Assembly (NCBI RefSeq): GCF_030012215.1
Contig: NZ_JASCXX010000025.1
Span: 40,529 to 104,528 of the forward strand
Reading direction: 5' to 3'
Length of the DNA stretch: 64,000 bases
Source of the DNA: Anaerobaca lacustris
Lineage (GTDB): Bacteria; Planctomycetota; Phycisphaerae; Sedimentisphaerales; Anaerobacaceae
The notes under the pieces: model-generated
The model's database searches: none
Seen by the model: the letters and a program-made list of their open reading frames with translations, nothing else
Told to the model about the DNA's origin: nothing
Part shown: positions 17,602 to 26,700 of the stretch, piece after piece
How positions within the stretch are numbered: position 1 is the stretch's first letter
Layout of the letters: every line of letters begins with the position of its first letter
Program-made: the position numbers and the translations under genes

Positions 17602-18942
17602 ATGACTTTCGGAATGGATTCGGCCCTCTACTGGAAACTCAGTGCGTTGATGTTTCTGGAGTTTGCGGTGTGGGGGGCTTGGTATCCGGTCCTGGCGGCC
17701 CGGCTGCTGGGTCCGCTGAAGTTCAGCGGCAAACAGACGGGGTGGATCTATGCGGCCCTGCCTCTGGCGTGCATCTTCATGCCGCTGCTGGCCGGACAGA
17801 TGGCGGACAGATACGTCAATACCGAGTATATCCTGGCCGCGGCCCATCTGATTGGCGTTCTGCTGCTGTTCATCGCGGCCTGGAGAAGGACCTTCAAGTC
17901 GCTGTTCACGGTGATCCTGCTCTATTCGCTCTGCTACGCCGCGACGCTGCCTCTGGTCAATTCCCTGATGTTCCATCATCTGGCCAAGAACGGCGTCGAT
18001 ATCGGTAGCAAGTCACCGTACATCTTCATGTGGGCGCCGATCGCCTGGGCCTTGGCCGGATACTTCCTGACGGGCTGGCGATGGATCTTCAAGACGGGCG
18101 AGCAGGGACGCGATTGCCTGGTGCTGGCGGCGGCGCTGTCCGTGGCGATGGCGGTGGTCTGCGGCGGTCTCATGCCGGAGACGCCGCCGGCCGGCGAGGG
18201 CGGCAATCCGATGCGCGATGCCCTTGGTATGCTTGCACGGCCCAATTTCCTGGTCTTCTTCCTCGTTTCGATGGCTGCGGCGGGGATGATGCAGTTCTAC
18301 TTCCTGGGCACGGCCCAATTCATGCAGAACAATGGGATTGCGGCCAAGAACGTGCCGGCTTCCATGGCCATCGCGCAGGCCGTGCAGGCGGCTGCGACGC
18401 TATTCCTCCTGGGGTGGCTTGTGACGAACATCGGACACAAATGGACCCTTACCGTGGGTACCGTCTGTTGGTTGATTTTGTTTCTGCTCTATGTCATTCC
18501 CAGGCCTCCGGCCGTGATTGTGGCATCCCAGGCTTTTCACGGTCTGGCATACGTGTTCTTCATCATTGCCGGCCAGATGTTCGTGGAAGCCATTGCCCCG
18601 GAAGGGACTCTCGGATCGATGCAGGCGCTGGTCTTTACGGCCCAAAGCGGCCTGGGACTGTTCCTGGGAACGCAACTGGCCGGCGTGGTAATGGACAAGC
18701 ACAACGTGGACGGCAAATTCCGATGGAACAAGATCTTCCCTGTTCCACTGGCGATCATGGCCGCTTGTGCGTTGGTGCTGGGCGTGATCTTCTGGCCGGC
18801 GTCCTTGTTGAAGGCCAGGGCTGAGGTGGAATTTCCGGTGGTTCCTCAGGAAATCGTGGAGCCTGCCAAGCAGCCGACGGAGCCGAATGTCGTGGGGCAG
18901 GCGGACGTGCAGAGGTCGGTCGCGATATGGGTGAACACCTAA
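17602..18942 (+). CDS. MFS symporter, nucleoside:H+ symporter (NupG/XapB-like) family
   Basis: 446 residues with about twelve hydrophobic segments. The start LYWKLSALMFLEFAVWGAWYPV and the motif GQMADRYVNTEYIL match the nucleoside:proton symporter branch of the major facilitator superfamily, which includes planctomycete proteins of unproven specificity. AAGGAG lies 6 nt before the ATG. It is the last gene of the oxidoreductase/isomerase operon, so it probably imports the sugar or glycoside handled by the two enzymes. A bidirectional terminator follows at 19001. The C-terminal tail after the last helix is about 40 residues and proline/valine-rich. Confidence 0.85.
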   Translation: MTFGMDSALYWKLSALMFLEFAVWGAWYPVLAARLLGPLKFSGKQTGWIYAALPLACIFMPLLAGQMADRYVNTEYILAAAHLIGVLLLFIAAWRRTFKSLFTVILLYSLCYAATLPLVNSLMFHHLAKNGVDIGSKSPYIFMWAPIAWALAGYFLTGWRWIFKTGEQGRDCLVLAAALSVAMAVVCGGLMPETPPAGEGGNPMRDALGMLARPNFLVFFLVSMAAAGMMQFYFLGTAQFMQNNGIAAKNVPASMAIAQAVQAAATLFLLGWLVTNIGHKWTLTVGTVCWLILFLLYVIPRPPAVIVASQAFHGLAYVFFIIAGQMFVEAIAPEGTLGSMQALVFTAQSGLGLFLGTQLAGVVMDKHNVDGKFRWNKIFPVPLAIMAACALVLGVIFWPASLLKARAEVEFPVVPQEIVEPAKQPTEPNVVGQADVQRSVAIWVNT

Positions 18943-19000
18943 GGGGCAGTTCGACCGCTTTCCCTACGGAGCGCGCGCCGCTCTGACGAAGGGCTCTACC

Positions 19001-19030
19001 GGGCCGGGATGCTGAATGGTGTCCCGGCCC
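19001..19030. terminator. Bidirectional terminator
   Basis: Stem GGGCCGGGA (19001-19009) with TCCCGGCCC (19022-19030), a 12-nt loop and a following CTTTC. It lies between the convergent symporter and aminotransferase genes. Confidence 0.7.
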
Positions 19031-19034
19031 GCTT

Positions 19035-19883
19035 TCATGCGCTCAGGTGGCTACAAGTGGACTTGCGAAATTCGGCGATCAGGGCGGCGGTCTGGGGGCC
19101 GGGTTTGCCGTTGCCGATGACCGCGTCGTCGAACTTGACCACCGGGACGATGTCCTTGGTGGTCACCACGATGAACAGTTCATCGGCCGCAGCGGCTTGC
19201 TGCGGCGTAAGGCACTGCTCCACCACCTCCATGCCCAAGTTCCGAGCCGCCTGGATCACGAACTTCCGCGTGATCGACGGCAAGATGTTTGCCGAGAGGG
19301 GGGCGGTATGGAGGTTCCGGCCCAGGATGGCGAAGAAGCCCGATCCGGCGCCCTCGGTGATCAGGCCCGCCTCATCGACCAGAATCGCCTCTCCACAGCC
19401 CTTCTCGGCCGCATCTTGACGGGCCAGGACGTTGGCCAGCAGGTTCAGCGACTTGATGTCGCAGCGTTTCCACCGCCAGTCGGGGTGGGTCGAGACGGTG
19501 ATCCCCTCGGCCTTGTCGCGGCTGTCGTCGGGCACCTCGCTGACGGTCAGGAAGAAATTCGGCTCCAGATCGGCGTTCCAGACGTGATTCCGGGGGGCTG
19601 AGCCGCGGGTCACGTGGAAATAGATCTTGGCGTCGGTCAGGCCGCTGGTGGCAAAGGCCCGCTCCACGCGGCTGCGAACCTGGTCGATATCCACGCTCGT
19701 GATCCGGACCTCCGCCAAGCTCCGGGCGAACCGAGCCAGGTGGTCGTCCAGGGCGAAAAGCCGCCCGTGGTAGCTGCGCAGGACCTCATAGACCCCGTCG
19801 CCGAAGTAGATTCCCCGATCGAAGTAGATCGGATCGAGAGACTCGACAGGAACGATCCTGTCGTTGAGCATGGCCAGTTTCAT
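19035..19883 (-). CDS. Class IV aminotransferase, D-amino-acid aminotransferase type
   Basis: 282 residues. PLP-dependent fold-type IV enzyme that transfers amino groups between D-amino acids (or branched-chain amino acids) and 2-oxo acids. Lys144 in CDIKSLNLL is the Schiff-base lysine, and Glu177 in LITEGAGSGF contacts the PLP ring nitrogen. Both match the numbering of Bacillus D-AAT (Lys145, Glu177). PRNH places Arg98 and His100 at the D-AAT carboxylate trap, and FGDGVYEV holds the pocket tyrosine. These favour D-AAT over branched-chain aminotransferase. The start at 19883 is preceded by GGAG; a longer start at 19922 is less likely. Possible role: D-Ala or D-Glu supply for peptidoglycan. 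Confidence 0.88.
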   Translation of the reverse strand: MKLAMLNDRIVPVESLDPIYFDRGIYFGDGVYEVLRSYHGRLFALDDHLARFARSLAEVRITSVDIDQVRSRVERAFATSGLTDAKIYFHVTRGSAPRNHVWNADLEPNFFLTVSEVPDDSRDKAEGITVSTHPDWRWKRCDIKSLNLLANVLARQDAAEKGCGEAILVDEAGLITEGAGSGFFAILGRNLHTAPLSANILPSITRKFVIQAARNLGMEVVEQCLTPQQAAAADELFIVVTTKDIVPVVKFDDAVIGNGKPGPQTAALIAEFRKSTCSHLSA

Positions 19884-19963
19884 CAAGGCACTCCGAAAAG
19901 GCATCCGTTCAGGTCCGGGCACCGACTGCGGCCGACAGAATACGAAAAACCCGCAGAAATGTC

Positions 19964-19992
19964 TTTACAAAAACGCCAGTGGGGCGTAAGAT
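19964..19992 (+). promoter_or_regulatory. Putative promoter for rplU
   Basis: TTTACA (19964-19969), a 17-nt spacer and TAAGAT (19987-19992), 45 nt before the rplU ATG. Confidence 0.5.
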
Positions 19993-20036
19993 GCCCATTT
20001 TCCCAAGATTGCAGTCCTTGACCTGGAGCTATTGAG

Positions 20037-20366
20037 ATGTACGCAGTGATCGAACAGGGCGGAAAACAGCACAAGGTGGCCGAGGGTGATCGCCTGAATA
20101 TCGAGTTGGTGGATATCGACCCGCAGGCCACGCAGATCGAGATGGACAAGGTCCTGTTCGTCGGCGACGGCGCCAACAGCCGGCTCGGAACGCCCTATGT
20201 GGACGGCGCCAAGGTCCTCGCGTCGTTCAACGGTTCGGCCGAGGAGGCCGTGGTCAAGGGCGAGAAGCTCTACATCACCTATTTCCGTCGGCGCAAGAAC
20301 AGCAAGTGCCGCATCGGCCATCGCCAGAAGTACCTCCAGGTCACCATCGATAAGATCGAAGCCTGA
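20037..20366 (+). CDS. rplU: 50S ribosomal protein L21
   Basis: 109 residues, the normal length of L21, beginning MYAVIEQGGKQHKV, with the conserved basic segment YFRRRKNSKCRIGHRQ at the 23S-rRNA-binding end. A GGAG lies 10 nt before the ATG. In most bacteria rplU is followed at once by rpmA (L27) and often obg. Here there is no L27-like frame downstream; a 364-nt gap leads to an ECF sigma gene. L27 is presumably encoded elsewhere. The promoter at 19964 suggests a monocistronic transcript. Confidence 0.97.
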   Translation: MYAVIEQGGKQHKVAEGDRLNIELVDIDPQATQIEMDKVLFVGDGANSRLGTPYVDGAKVLASFNGSAEEAVVKGEKLYITYFRRRKNSKCRIGHRQKYLQVTIDKIEA

Positions 20367-20627
20367 CGTAGGCTTCTCCGTCTCTCTCGCAGTTCATCGG
20401 CTCGGCTGCTTCACGTGGTCGAGCCGTTTCTCTGCCTGCACGGCGCAGGTCCTTTCCGCGTCGAATGAAAGTGAAGTGACAGGGCGGGCGAGCGGCCGTC
20501 CATCGACGGTTGTCCTCTTCGGAAACGTCCGGAAACATGGTGGCCCTTCCGTCTCTCTGCATCCGTCCGATACCTCGCGCGGCGCCGGCCGGAGTGCCGC
20601 ACTTGGGCGTCCTGTCGCTGAATTCGA

Positions 20628-20656
20628 TTGACCCCAAATGCGCAATCTGCGATGAT
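20628..20656 (+). promoter_or_regulatory. Putative promoter in the 364-bp gap 20367-20730
   Basis: TTGACC (20628-20633), a 17-nt spacer and GATGAT (20651-20656), 74 nt before the GTG start of the sigma gene. The rest of the gap (20367-20627) shows no ORF with family features, no tRNA and no strong hairpin. Confidence 0.4.
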
Positions 20657-20730
20657 GACTGTCCCTTGAACGGCAGATTGTGTGGGGCAGGGCGGCCGAC
20701 CCGCCAAACCCTTCGAATGAGAGGAAAACG

Positions 20731-21339
20731 GTGCCTTTGAGCGCAGCAAGCATCAACATCGATGACTCCGTACTGGTCCAGCGGTCGCAGGCCGGCGATC
20801 TTGAGGCGATGGAGAGGCTGATCCTCAAGTACCAGGGCCGCATCTACAACGTGATCCTGAAAATCTCCGGCAACGCGGACGATACGGCGGAACTTACCCA
20901 GGAGACGTTTGTCAAAGTCATTGAGAGCATCGAAAAGTTCAAAGGCAGGAGTAGCTTTTACACCTGGGTATTTCGCATCGCCGTCAACCTGACGCTGAAC
21001 TACTGCCAGAGAAACGCCAGGATGGCGACTCGTTCTCTCGATGCCGAGGACAACGAGTCGGACAGCCAGGCGCGGCAGGGGCTCAAGGAGTTCTTGAGCG
21101 ATGACAGCGCCGCCGATCCGGCGGTCCTGGCGCAGCGGCGGGAGTTGTGCGAACTGGCGAAACAGGCCCTGTTGCGGCTCGAAGAGCCCCAGCGGGCGGT
21201 GATGGTGCTCCGTGATATCGAAGGCATGAACTACGCCGAGATTGCGGACGTTCTGAACATTGAGCTCGGGACCGTCCGGAGCCGGCTCAGTCGTGCCAGG
21301 AGCCATCTGAGAGAGATTTTGGAGGCCATGCAGAAATGA
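20731..21339 (+). CDS. ECF RNA polymerase sigma factor, RpoE-like
   Basis: 202 residues. Region 2 includes LVQRSQAGDLEAMERLILKY, AELTQETFVKVIESI and FYTWVFRIAVNL. Region 4 includes LEEPQRAVMVLRDIEGMNYAEIA and helix-turn-helix ELGTVRSRLSRARSHLR. The linker between them (about 100-135) is acidic. The start is a GTG at 20731 preceded by GAGAGG; the longer in-frame ATG at 20680 precedes this site and adds unconserved residues. The stop overlaps the next ATG (ATGA), which couples it to the membrane anti-sigma-like gene. It controls envelope-responsive genes by analogy; its regulon is unknown. Confidence 0.93.
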   Translation: MPLSAASINIDDSVLVQRSQAGDLEAMERLILKYQGRIYNVILKISGNADDTAELTQETFVKVIESIEKFKGRSSFYTWVFRIAVNLTLNYCQRNARMATRSLDAEDNESDSQARQGLKEFLSDDSAADPAVLAQRRELCELAKQALLRLEEPQRAVMVLRDIEGMNYAEIADVLNIELGTVRSRLSRARSHLREILEAMQK

Positions 21340-22346
21340 AGGCGAACCCACAGATCGATGAGCTGCTCAGCAGTTTCATTGACGGCGAACTGCCGCTCCG
21401 ACAGCAGACGGAGGTGCAGCGCCTGGTGGCCCGCGACGCGGAGGTGGCGCGACGTCTGCGGCAGCTTCAGAACTGCAAGAACCTGGTCAACGCGTTGCCG
21501 GCCGAGCCGGCGCCGATCGATATGTTCGAACAAATCAAGCGGTCGCTGGAACGACGGACGCTGCTGGGCGACCATGCGGCGCCCAGCGTGTCGCGAGCCG
21601 GAGCGCGGCACCTGAAGATCCGCCGGTTCGTCGCGGCCGCTGCGATGATCGCCCTGATGGGGGGGCTCGGGGCGGTCGTCTATCAGATCGTCGCGCCGGT
21701 CTCGCCGGGTGTGCCGGGCTATCCGGTCGCCGATGCGTCCCGTCCGATGCAAGTCAGTGACAACCTCGCCGAGGTTGCTCCGGCGCCTGTTGTTGTGGCC
21801 GGGCAAGGGTTCAGCGGACAACTGGAACTGCGGACGGCGTCTCTGGCCCAGGCCGACGCGTTCATCAAAGCGGCCATCGAAGACAACGGCCTGATCGGAT
21901 TCACCCAGGGCCAGACCCTGGCCGACAGACGGGTCTACCGGATCGAGTGCAGCCGCGAAGGGCTCGATCGCCTCGTGGCCGATCTGGGTACGATCTGGAA
22001 GAATTTCGACTCGGCCGCCCTGGTGGTGCACACGGACCGCTTCGCCGACCCCGTCGTTGTCGAGCCGGTGACCGTTCGTCAGATCATACAGGTGGTCAAC
22101 CAGGACAGCGCCGAGGCCAGCGTCCAGGTGGCGCGCCGTTCGGCGGTCCTGAATCGTTTCGCTCAGACCATGCCGGGACGGGATATCCTTTCGGCGTCCG
22201 AAAGTGACCCGACCGTTATGATCGCCACGCCCGAGATCCCCAGGCCGCGACTGGCCTCGAACGATCCGGCGACCAAGGCGATCCCTGCCCCGCCGCAGGG
22301 CGGAGTGCAGACAAGCATGACAATCGTCCTCCTCAACACGCAGTGA
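21336..22346 (+). CDS. Membrane anti-sigma factor-like protein
   Basis: 336 residues. The N-terminal 60 residues read LLSSFIDGELP followed by a helical segment, the usual start of anti-sigma cytoplasmic domains, though the zinc-binding HxxxCxxC is absent (one Cys at 47). A single membrane helix lies at about 98-119, followed by a 215-residue extracytoplasmic domain with no recognised family. The ATGA overlap with the sigma gene supports its role as the cognate anti-sigma factor. The outer domain ends in a proline-rich tail. Regulated proteolysis or ligand binding could release the sigma factor (inference). Confidence 0.75.
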   Translation: MKANPQIDELLSSFIDGELPLRQQTEVQRLVARDAEVARRLRQLQNCKNLVNALPAEPAPIDMFEQIKRSLERRTLLGDHAAPSVSRAGARHLKIRRFVAAAAMIALMGGLGAVVYQIVAPVSPGVPGYPVADASRPMQVSDNLAEVAPAPVVVAGQGFSGQLELRTASLAQADAFIKAAIEDNGLIGFTQGQTLADRRVYRIECSREGLDRLVADLGTIWKNFDSAALVVHTDRFADPVVVEPVTVRQIIQVVNQDSAEASVQVARRSAVLNRFAQTMPGRDILSASESDPTVMIATPEIPRPRLASNDPATKAIPAPPQGGVQTSMTIVLLNTQ

Positions 22347-22405
22347 CCGGCGGGTGGCGCACGGAGGCGCTTTCTTCCGGCCGCGCGACAGCGTAAGGCA
22401 ATGGA

Positions 22406-22945
22406 ATGCTCGAAATCGATCGGTGCTGCCTCGTCGTCGTCGACATCCAGGGCAAGCTCGCCCAGTTGATGGCCGACAAAGAGACCCTCTTCCAGAACGC
22501 CCGCATCCTCATCCAGGCGGCCAATATCCTGGAGATCCCCATCCTCTGGTGCCAGCAGGCGCCGCAGGCCCTGGGGCCCACCGTGCCCCAGATCGCCGAA
22601 TTGCTGAGCGGCGTCGAGCCGATCGACAAGGCCAGCTTCAGTTGCGCCGGCCACGAGCCATTCAACATCAAGCTCGAATCGTTGGCGCGGAAGCAGGTCC
22701 TGCTCTGCGGCATCGAGACCCACGTCTGCATCTACCAGACGGTCATGGACCTGCTGCGCCGGGATTTCGACGTGACCGTCGTGGCCGACGCGGTCTCGTC
22801 CCGAACCGCCGAGAACAAGCAGATTGCCCTGGCCCGCCTGGCCGCCGAGGGCGCCGCCGTCGCCTGCACGGAAATGATCCTCTTCGAGCTGCTCAAGACC
22901 GCCGAGCACCCCCAGTTCAAGCCCATCGCCCGCCTGGTCAAATAG
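22406..22945 (+). CDS. Isochorismatase-like cysteine hydrolase (YcaC-like)
   Basis: 179 residues with the complete catalytic triad of the isochorismatase superfamily: Asp13 (VVVDIQGK), Lys75 (IDKASFSC) and nucleophile Cys108 (GIETHVC). The cis-peptide-forming GIETH motif is intact. Family members hydrolyse amide or ester bonds (nicotinamidases, N-carbamoyl amidases, YcaC), but the sequence does not show the metal-binding residues expected for a nicotinamidase, so the substrate is open. It lies 59 nt after the anti-sigma gene. A repeat region follows directly. Confidence 0.87.
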   Translation: MLEIDRCCLVVVDIQGKLAQLMADKETLFQNARILIQAANILEIPILWCQQAPQALGPTVPQIAELLSGVEPIDKASFSCAGHEPFNIKLESLARKQVLLCGIETHVCIYQTVMDLLRRDFDVTVVADAVSSRTAENKQIALARLAAEGAAVACTEMILFELLKTAEHPQFKPIARLVK

Positions 22946-22954
22946 TCGCAGCTC

Positions 22955-22976
22955 GTAGTGTGCCCGTAAGGGCATA
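22955..22976 (+). repeat. REP-like half element, second copy
   Basis: GTAGTG, then hairpin GCCC-GTAA-GGGC (22962-22973), then ATA. It matches 14294-14315 except for a coupled stem change (T-A to C-G) and a loop change. The compensatory change shows that the hairpin structure is conserved. Confidence 0.6.
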
Positions 22977-23039
22977 GGTCCTATGGGTCCTATCCGTCCC
23001 ATCGGCCCCATAGGACCAATAAGACCGATAGGACCTATG
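22977..23039. repeat. 9-bp minisatellite, seven units
   Basis: Seven consecutive 9-mers fit GGNCCNATN: GGTCCTATG, GGTCCTATC, CGTCCCATC, GGCCCCATA, GGACCAATA, AGACCGATA and GGACCTATG. Because the unit is nearly self-complementary, the block also forms an inverted repeat. It follows a REP half element and precedes the BlaI promoter by about 50 nt. Read on the minus strand it would encode a Gly-Pro-Ile/Met repeat, which I regard as incidental. Confidence 0.85.
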
Positions 23040-23091
23040 GGCAGAGCACGGGGCACCCGCGAAAAAATCCTTGCAGAATTCCATTTTGTGC

Positions 23092-23120
23092 TTGCCGATT
23101 CTATTTCTGTCGAATAGTAT
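23092..23120 (+). promoter_or_regulatory. Putative promoter of the blaI-like gene
   Basis: TTGCCG (23092-23097), a 17-nt spacer and TAGTAT (23115-23120), 29 nt before the ATG at 23149. The surrounding sequence is markedly AT-richer than the genes. Confidence 0.6.
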
Positions 23121-23136
23121 CGGTCTGTGTCGAATA
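23101..23136 (+). promoter_or_regulatory. Candidate BlaI-type operator
   Basis: CTATT (23101-23105) and AATAG (23113-23117) form a dyad inside the promoter spacer. The nonamer TGTCGAATA occurs twice (23108-23116 and 23128-23136), spaced 20 bp or about two helical turns. This is the layout expected for a dimeric repressor regulating its own promoter, but the sequence differs from the known BlaI site (TACA/TGTA). Confidence 0.4.
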
Positions 23137-23148
23137 AGGAGTAGCGAA

Positions 23149-23580
23149 ATGACCGAGGCATCGAAGCGGCGGAAAGGCCGAAGGGCCAAGACGCCGGAGG
23201 AACTCACCGAGGCCGAGTGGACGATCATGAAGGTGGTCTGGGAGCAGGAGCCTTGCACCGCAGGCACGGTGCAGGAGGCCCTGGCCGACACCAAGGACTG
23301 GGCCTACAGCACCGTCAAGACCACGATGGACCGCATGGCCGAGAAGGGCTACCTCGTCGTCGAGCGGATCCGCAACCTGCAACTGTTCCGCTCGAACCTC
23401 AGCGACGTCGAAGCCAAGCGGGCCGAGTTTCGCAAGATGCTCCAGCGGGCCTTCGACGGGGCGATGACGCCCATGATGCAGTTTCTTATCGAGCATGAAG
23501 GGCTCTCCAAGGACGAGGCCGCGCAGTTGCGACAGCTCGTCCGCAAAGCCGAAACCGGACAAAGCACGAAATCCGAATAG
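23149..23580 (+). CDS. BlaI/MecI/CopY-family transcriptional repressor
   Basis: 143 residues. The winged helix-turn-helix spans about 20-90: LTEAEWTIMKVVWEQEPCTAGTVQEAL, STVKTTMDRMAEKGYL and the wing VVERIRNLQLFRSNL. It is followed by a C-terminal dimerisation helix region. The start at 23149 is preceded by AAGGAG and by a promoter; an upstream ATG at 23071 lies before the promoter. In BlaI/BlaR1 systems the repressor is inactivated after the M56 protease senses a ligand, and here an M56 protein follows 157 nt downstream. The protein is about 15 residues longer at the N-terminus than BlaI, with a basic stretch. Confidence 0.92.
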   Translation: MTEASKRRKGRRAKTPEELTEAEWTIMKVVWEQEPCTAGTVQEALADTKDWAYSTVKTTMDRMAEKGYLVVERIRNLQLFRSNLSDVEAKRAEFRKMLQRAFDGAMTPMMQFLIEHEGLSKDEAAQLRQLVRKAETGQSTKSE

Positions 23581-23716
23581 CGAAATTCGAAACAAGCACG
23601 AAGGCTTCAAGCCTCAAATCTCAAAATGGCCCGAGCATCGAGCGTCTTGCAGAGCTTGAGATTTGTGTCATTCGGATTTGTTTCGGATTTCGCATTTCGT
23701 GCTTCGTATTTCGATG
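23564..23716. repeat. Imperfect long inverted repeat between the BlaI and M56 genes
   Basis: The left arm (about 23564-23600) consists of units like GCACGAAATCCGAATAGCG. The right arm (about 23669-23716) reads as its imperfect complement, with units like TTCGGATTTGTTTCGGATTTCG. Inside it, CAAATCTCAA (23615-23624) pairs exactly with TTGAGATTTG (23656-23665). The left arm runs into the last BlaI codons. AT-rich repeats of this kind are dispersed in planctomycete genomes. It could form a cruciform, or reduce transcription into the protease gene. Confidence 0.6.
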
Positions 23717-23737
23717 CTGAATTTGCGGAGGTCGAAC

Positions 23738-26700
23738 ATGGATCGTGTGATCGACAGTGGAATCGAGACGTTGAACGGTGTCGGGGAGGCGTTCTGTTCG
23801 CACGCATGGAGCGTCTTTCTCCAGGTGAGCGTCCTGATCGCGGTGCTGCTGGTTGCGGACCTGCTGCTGCGTCGGCGTGTCCGCGCGGTCGTTCGCTATG
23901 CGATGTGGACGCTGGTGTTTCTCAAGCTCGTGTTGCCTCCAACGCTGTCGCTGCCGACCGGCATCGGCTACTATCGGCCTGAGGCTCGGGTGACATCTCA
24001 GGAACCGACCGAGCCGGTCCTGGAGCAGCCGGCGCCGATTGCCGAGGTCCGGCCCGTTCGCCATGAGCCTGTTGTTGCATCGCCGCCGGTGGTGGATTTG
24101 TCACACGCCAACGTTGTTCCTGCGCCGGCACTGCCTGCGATTGTCAGGCCGGCAATCACCTGGCAGGGCCTGGTTTTCCTCGGCTGGCTCGCGGGTGTGC
24201 TGACCCTGTCGATCTATCTGTTGCGGCGGGTGCAGTACGTCAGGAAGCTGATCCACCGGAGTACGCCGGCGTCGGAAACGCTTTCGGATATGCTGACTCA
24301 GTGCGCGGCGGTATTGCGACTTCGGTCCTGCCCGGCGTTGCGACTTTCGGACGATGCGCCGGGGCCGGCGGTGTGCGGGCTGTTCCGTCCGGTCGTGCTG
24401 CTGCCCGCGTCATTGGCGGAGAACCTCCGCGGCGAGCGTCTACGGACGGTCCTGGTCCACGAGCTGGCCCACGTCCGGCGGGCGGACCTGTGGGTCAATT
24501 TCGCCCAGACGTTGCTGCTGGTCGCGTATTTCTACCATCCACTGCTGTGGCTGGCCAACGCCGTCGTGCGAAGGTTACGCGAGCAGGCGGTCGATGAGAC
24601 GGTGCTCGTGGCTCTCGACGCGGAGGCCGAGAGCTACGGCACCACCTTGATCGATCTGGCGGAGATGACCAACCGCAGGCCGGCGCTCGGCCTGCGTCTA
24701 ATCGGGATTGCGGAGTCCAGGAGGGCGTTAGAAGGGAGGATTAGACACATGATCACACAACCGAAACCAAGAACCGCAAAGTTAGGCCTGTGCGGCCTGC
24801 TCGCCATCGCCACCACCGCCGCCGTGCTGCTGCCGATGGCACGGGCTGAAGATCGTTCAAAGCAGGATCTGAAGCTGCCCACGGCGAAGTACAAGATTCT
24901 TCTGCTGGAGGATCGTAACGATCAGGACGGCGACAAGGATCAATACGACGATCGACTCTACCTGATCGATAGCAGCGGGCACATAGAAGGGGCGATAACG
25001 GGGTTCCATATCGGCGGGTCCGTCGGGGGAGCCCATGTTCTTGCGGTGGATGAGCAGAGAAGGACGCTCTGGGTAGTGGAAAACCGAGGGGACAGGCTGT
25101 GGCACTTCGACCTCGCTGGTGGCAAGCTCCTACGCAAAGTCCCCATGCCGGGAGTCACCGCAGCGGCTGTTGATCCAGCCACGGGCAATGTCTGGTGTAC
25201 GATTTCCGCCGGGCGCCTTGGTGAAGGCATCCTCCAGGTCATCTCCCCCTCGGCTGAGCCGGTAGCAACACACCCGATTGCCGGGTTGGACATCACTCAT
25301 AGCGTCCGTGACAACAGCTTCTGGGTCGTTGGCAAGACCGTTTACAGGATTGGCACCAATGGGAAGCTTCTCGCGGAAGTGCCCGACCAGATTCCCTGGA
25401 CAGCGGTATCGGTTTCTGTCGATCAGAAGACAGGTAACGCCTGGGTGGTGGTGCGCGATCATCCACAAGTGCCAGACAGCCGATCTGGACTGTGGGTTGT
25501 GGATAGGAACGTCCGCATTCAGCAACGGATCGATCTGGGAGAGCTCATGCCGTTTTGCGTGGCCGTCGATTCGGACAACGAGGTTGTCTGGGTCGGTTGT
25601 TTGGGGACCACGCTGCGCTACACGACTCGCGGCGAGAAGCTGAAAAGCGCGCGTTATGCCTCTGGCTTCTCCGTGGTTCCAGGGCGAACGCCTAATGAGG
25701 TCTTCGCCGCCCACGAGCATGGCCTGTGCGCCGCCGCTGTGGAGGCGTCGGGGGCCGTGTCGCTGGGCGGTTTTCCCATGCTTGGAGACCACCTGAGTTC
25801 GGGTCGGAAATGGCTGGCCCGTGTTCCCTTTGCCGACGCGAAACTGCAAAGTTCGCCTGAGTTGGCCGATCTGGCCCGGCGACCACCCAAGCCTGAGCAG
25901 TTCGCTCCGGAATCGGCCCAGAAGCTTGCGGTTCTGGGCAAGGCACTGCTGATATATGCGAACGACTATGGAGACAGATTCCCCGAAACGCTGCAGGGGG
26001 TACGTACCTTTGTCGGCAGTGAGGATTTCGCTTGGCTGATGCAGAACGTTGTATATCTCGGCAAAGGCAAGACAATATCAGTTCGCCCTGATACCATAAT
26101 GGCATATGACAGGACCCTGCTGGAGAAGGGCGAAGGGACGCTTGTCCTGTTTGCAGACAGTCTTGTTGCGTCCAAGAGCCTTCGCGAACTGGAGGCCCTC
26201 GGCATCGATGTAGCCGCCGGGCCATCCGCGGCCGCCCGCCACAAATCAGCCACGCAACTGTCGGCTCTGGGCAAGGCGATGCTGATCTACGCCGATGACC
26301 ACGATGACACTTTCCCGGACACGCTTGAGCAGTTGAAATCTGATCGAGCGCCGGATTCGGCGCAACGGAGCATGGAGAAAGAGCTCACGCAGATCTACGG
26401 CCCGCGTTATGCCGAGCAAATGGGCAGCCGCGGATCGCGGATGGACGCGAGCCAATTGGCATGGTATCGCGAGCACGTCCGGTATCTCGGTCAGGACGTC
26501 AAAGCCACGGACGACCCCGCGCGCGTACTCGCCTACGATCAGACCCTCCTGGCCGAATGCAAGGGCACCAACGTTCTCCATGTCGATGCCACCGTCGAGT
26601 TCGTCACCCCCGAGCAGTTTGCCGCACGTGTCAGCCAGGCGACAGACTATGCTCGTGTTGTCGTGGAGGAGGGCGTTGGCTTCGACGGCATCGTCGTAGG

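Noticed and set aside
22163..23161. Minus-strand frame with collagen-like Gly-Pro-Ile/Met repeats
   Set aside because: The repeats come from the 9-bp minisatellite; the rest is antisense to the isochorismatase and anti-sigma genes, and no start signal is seen.
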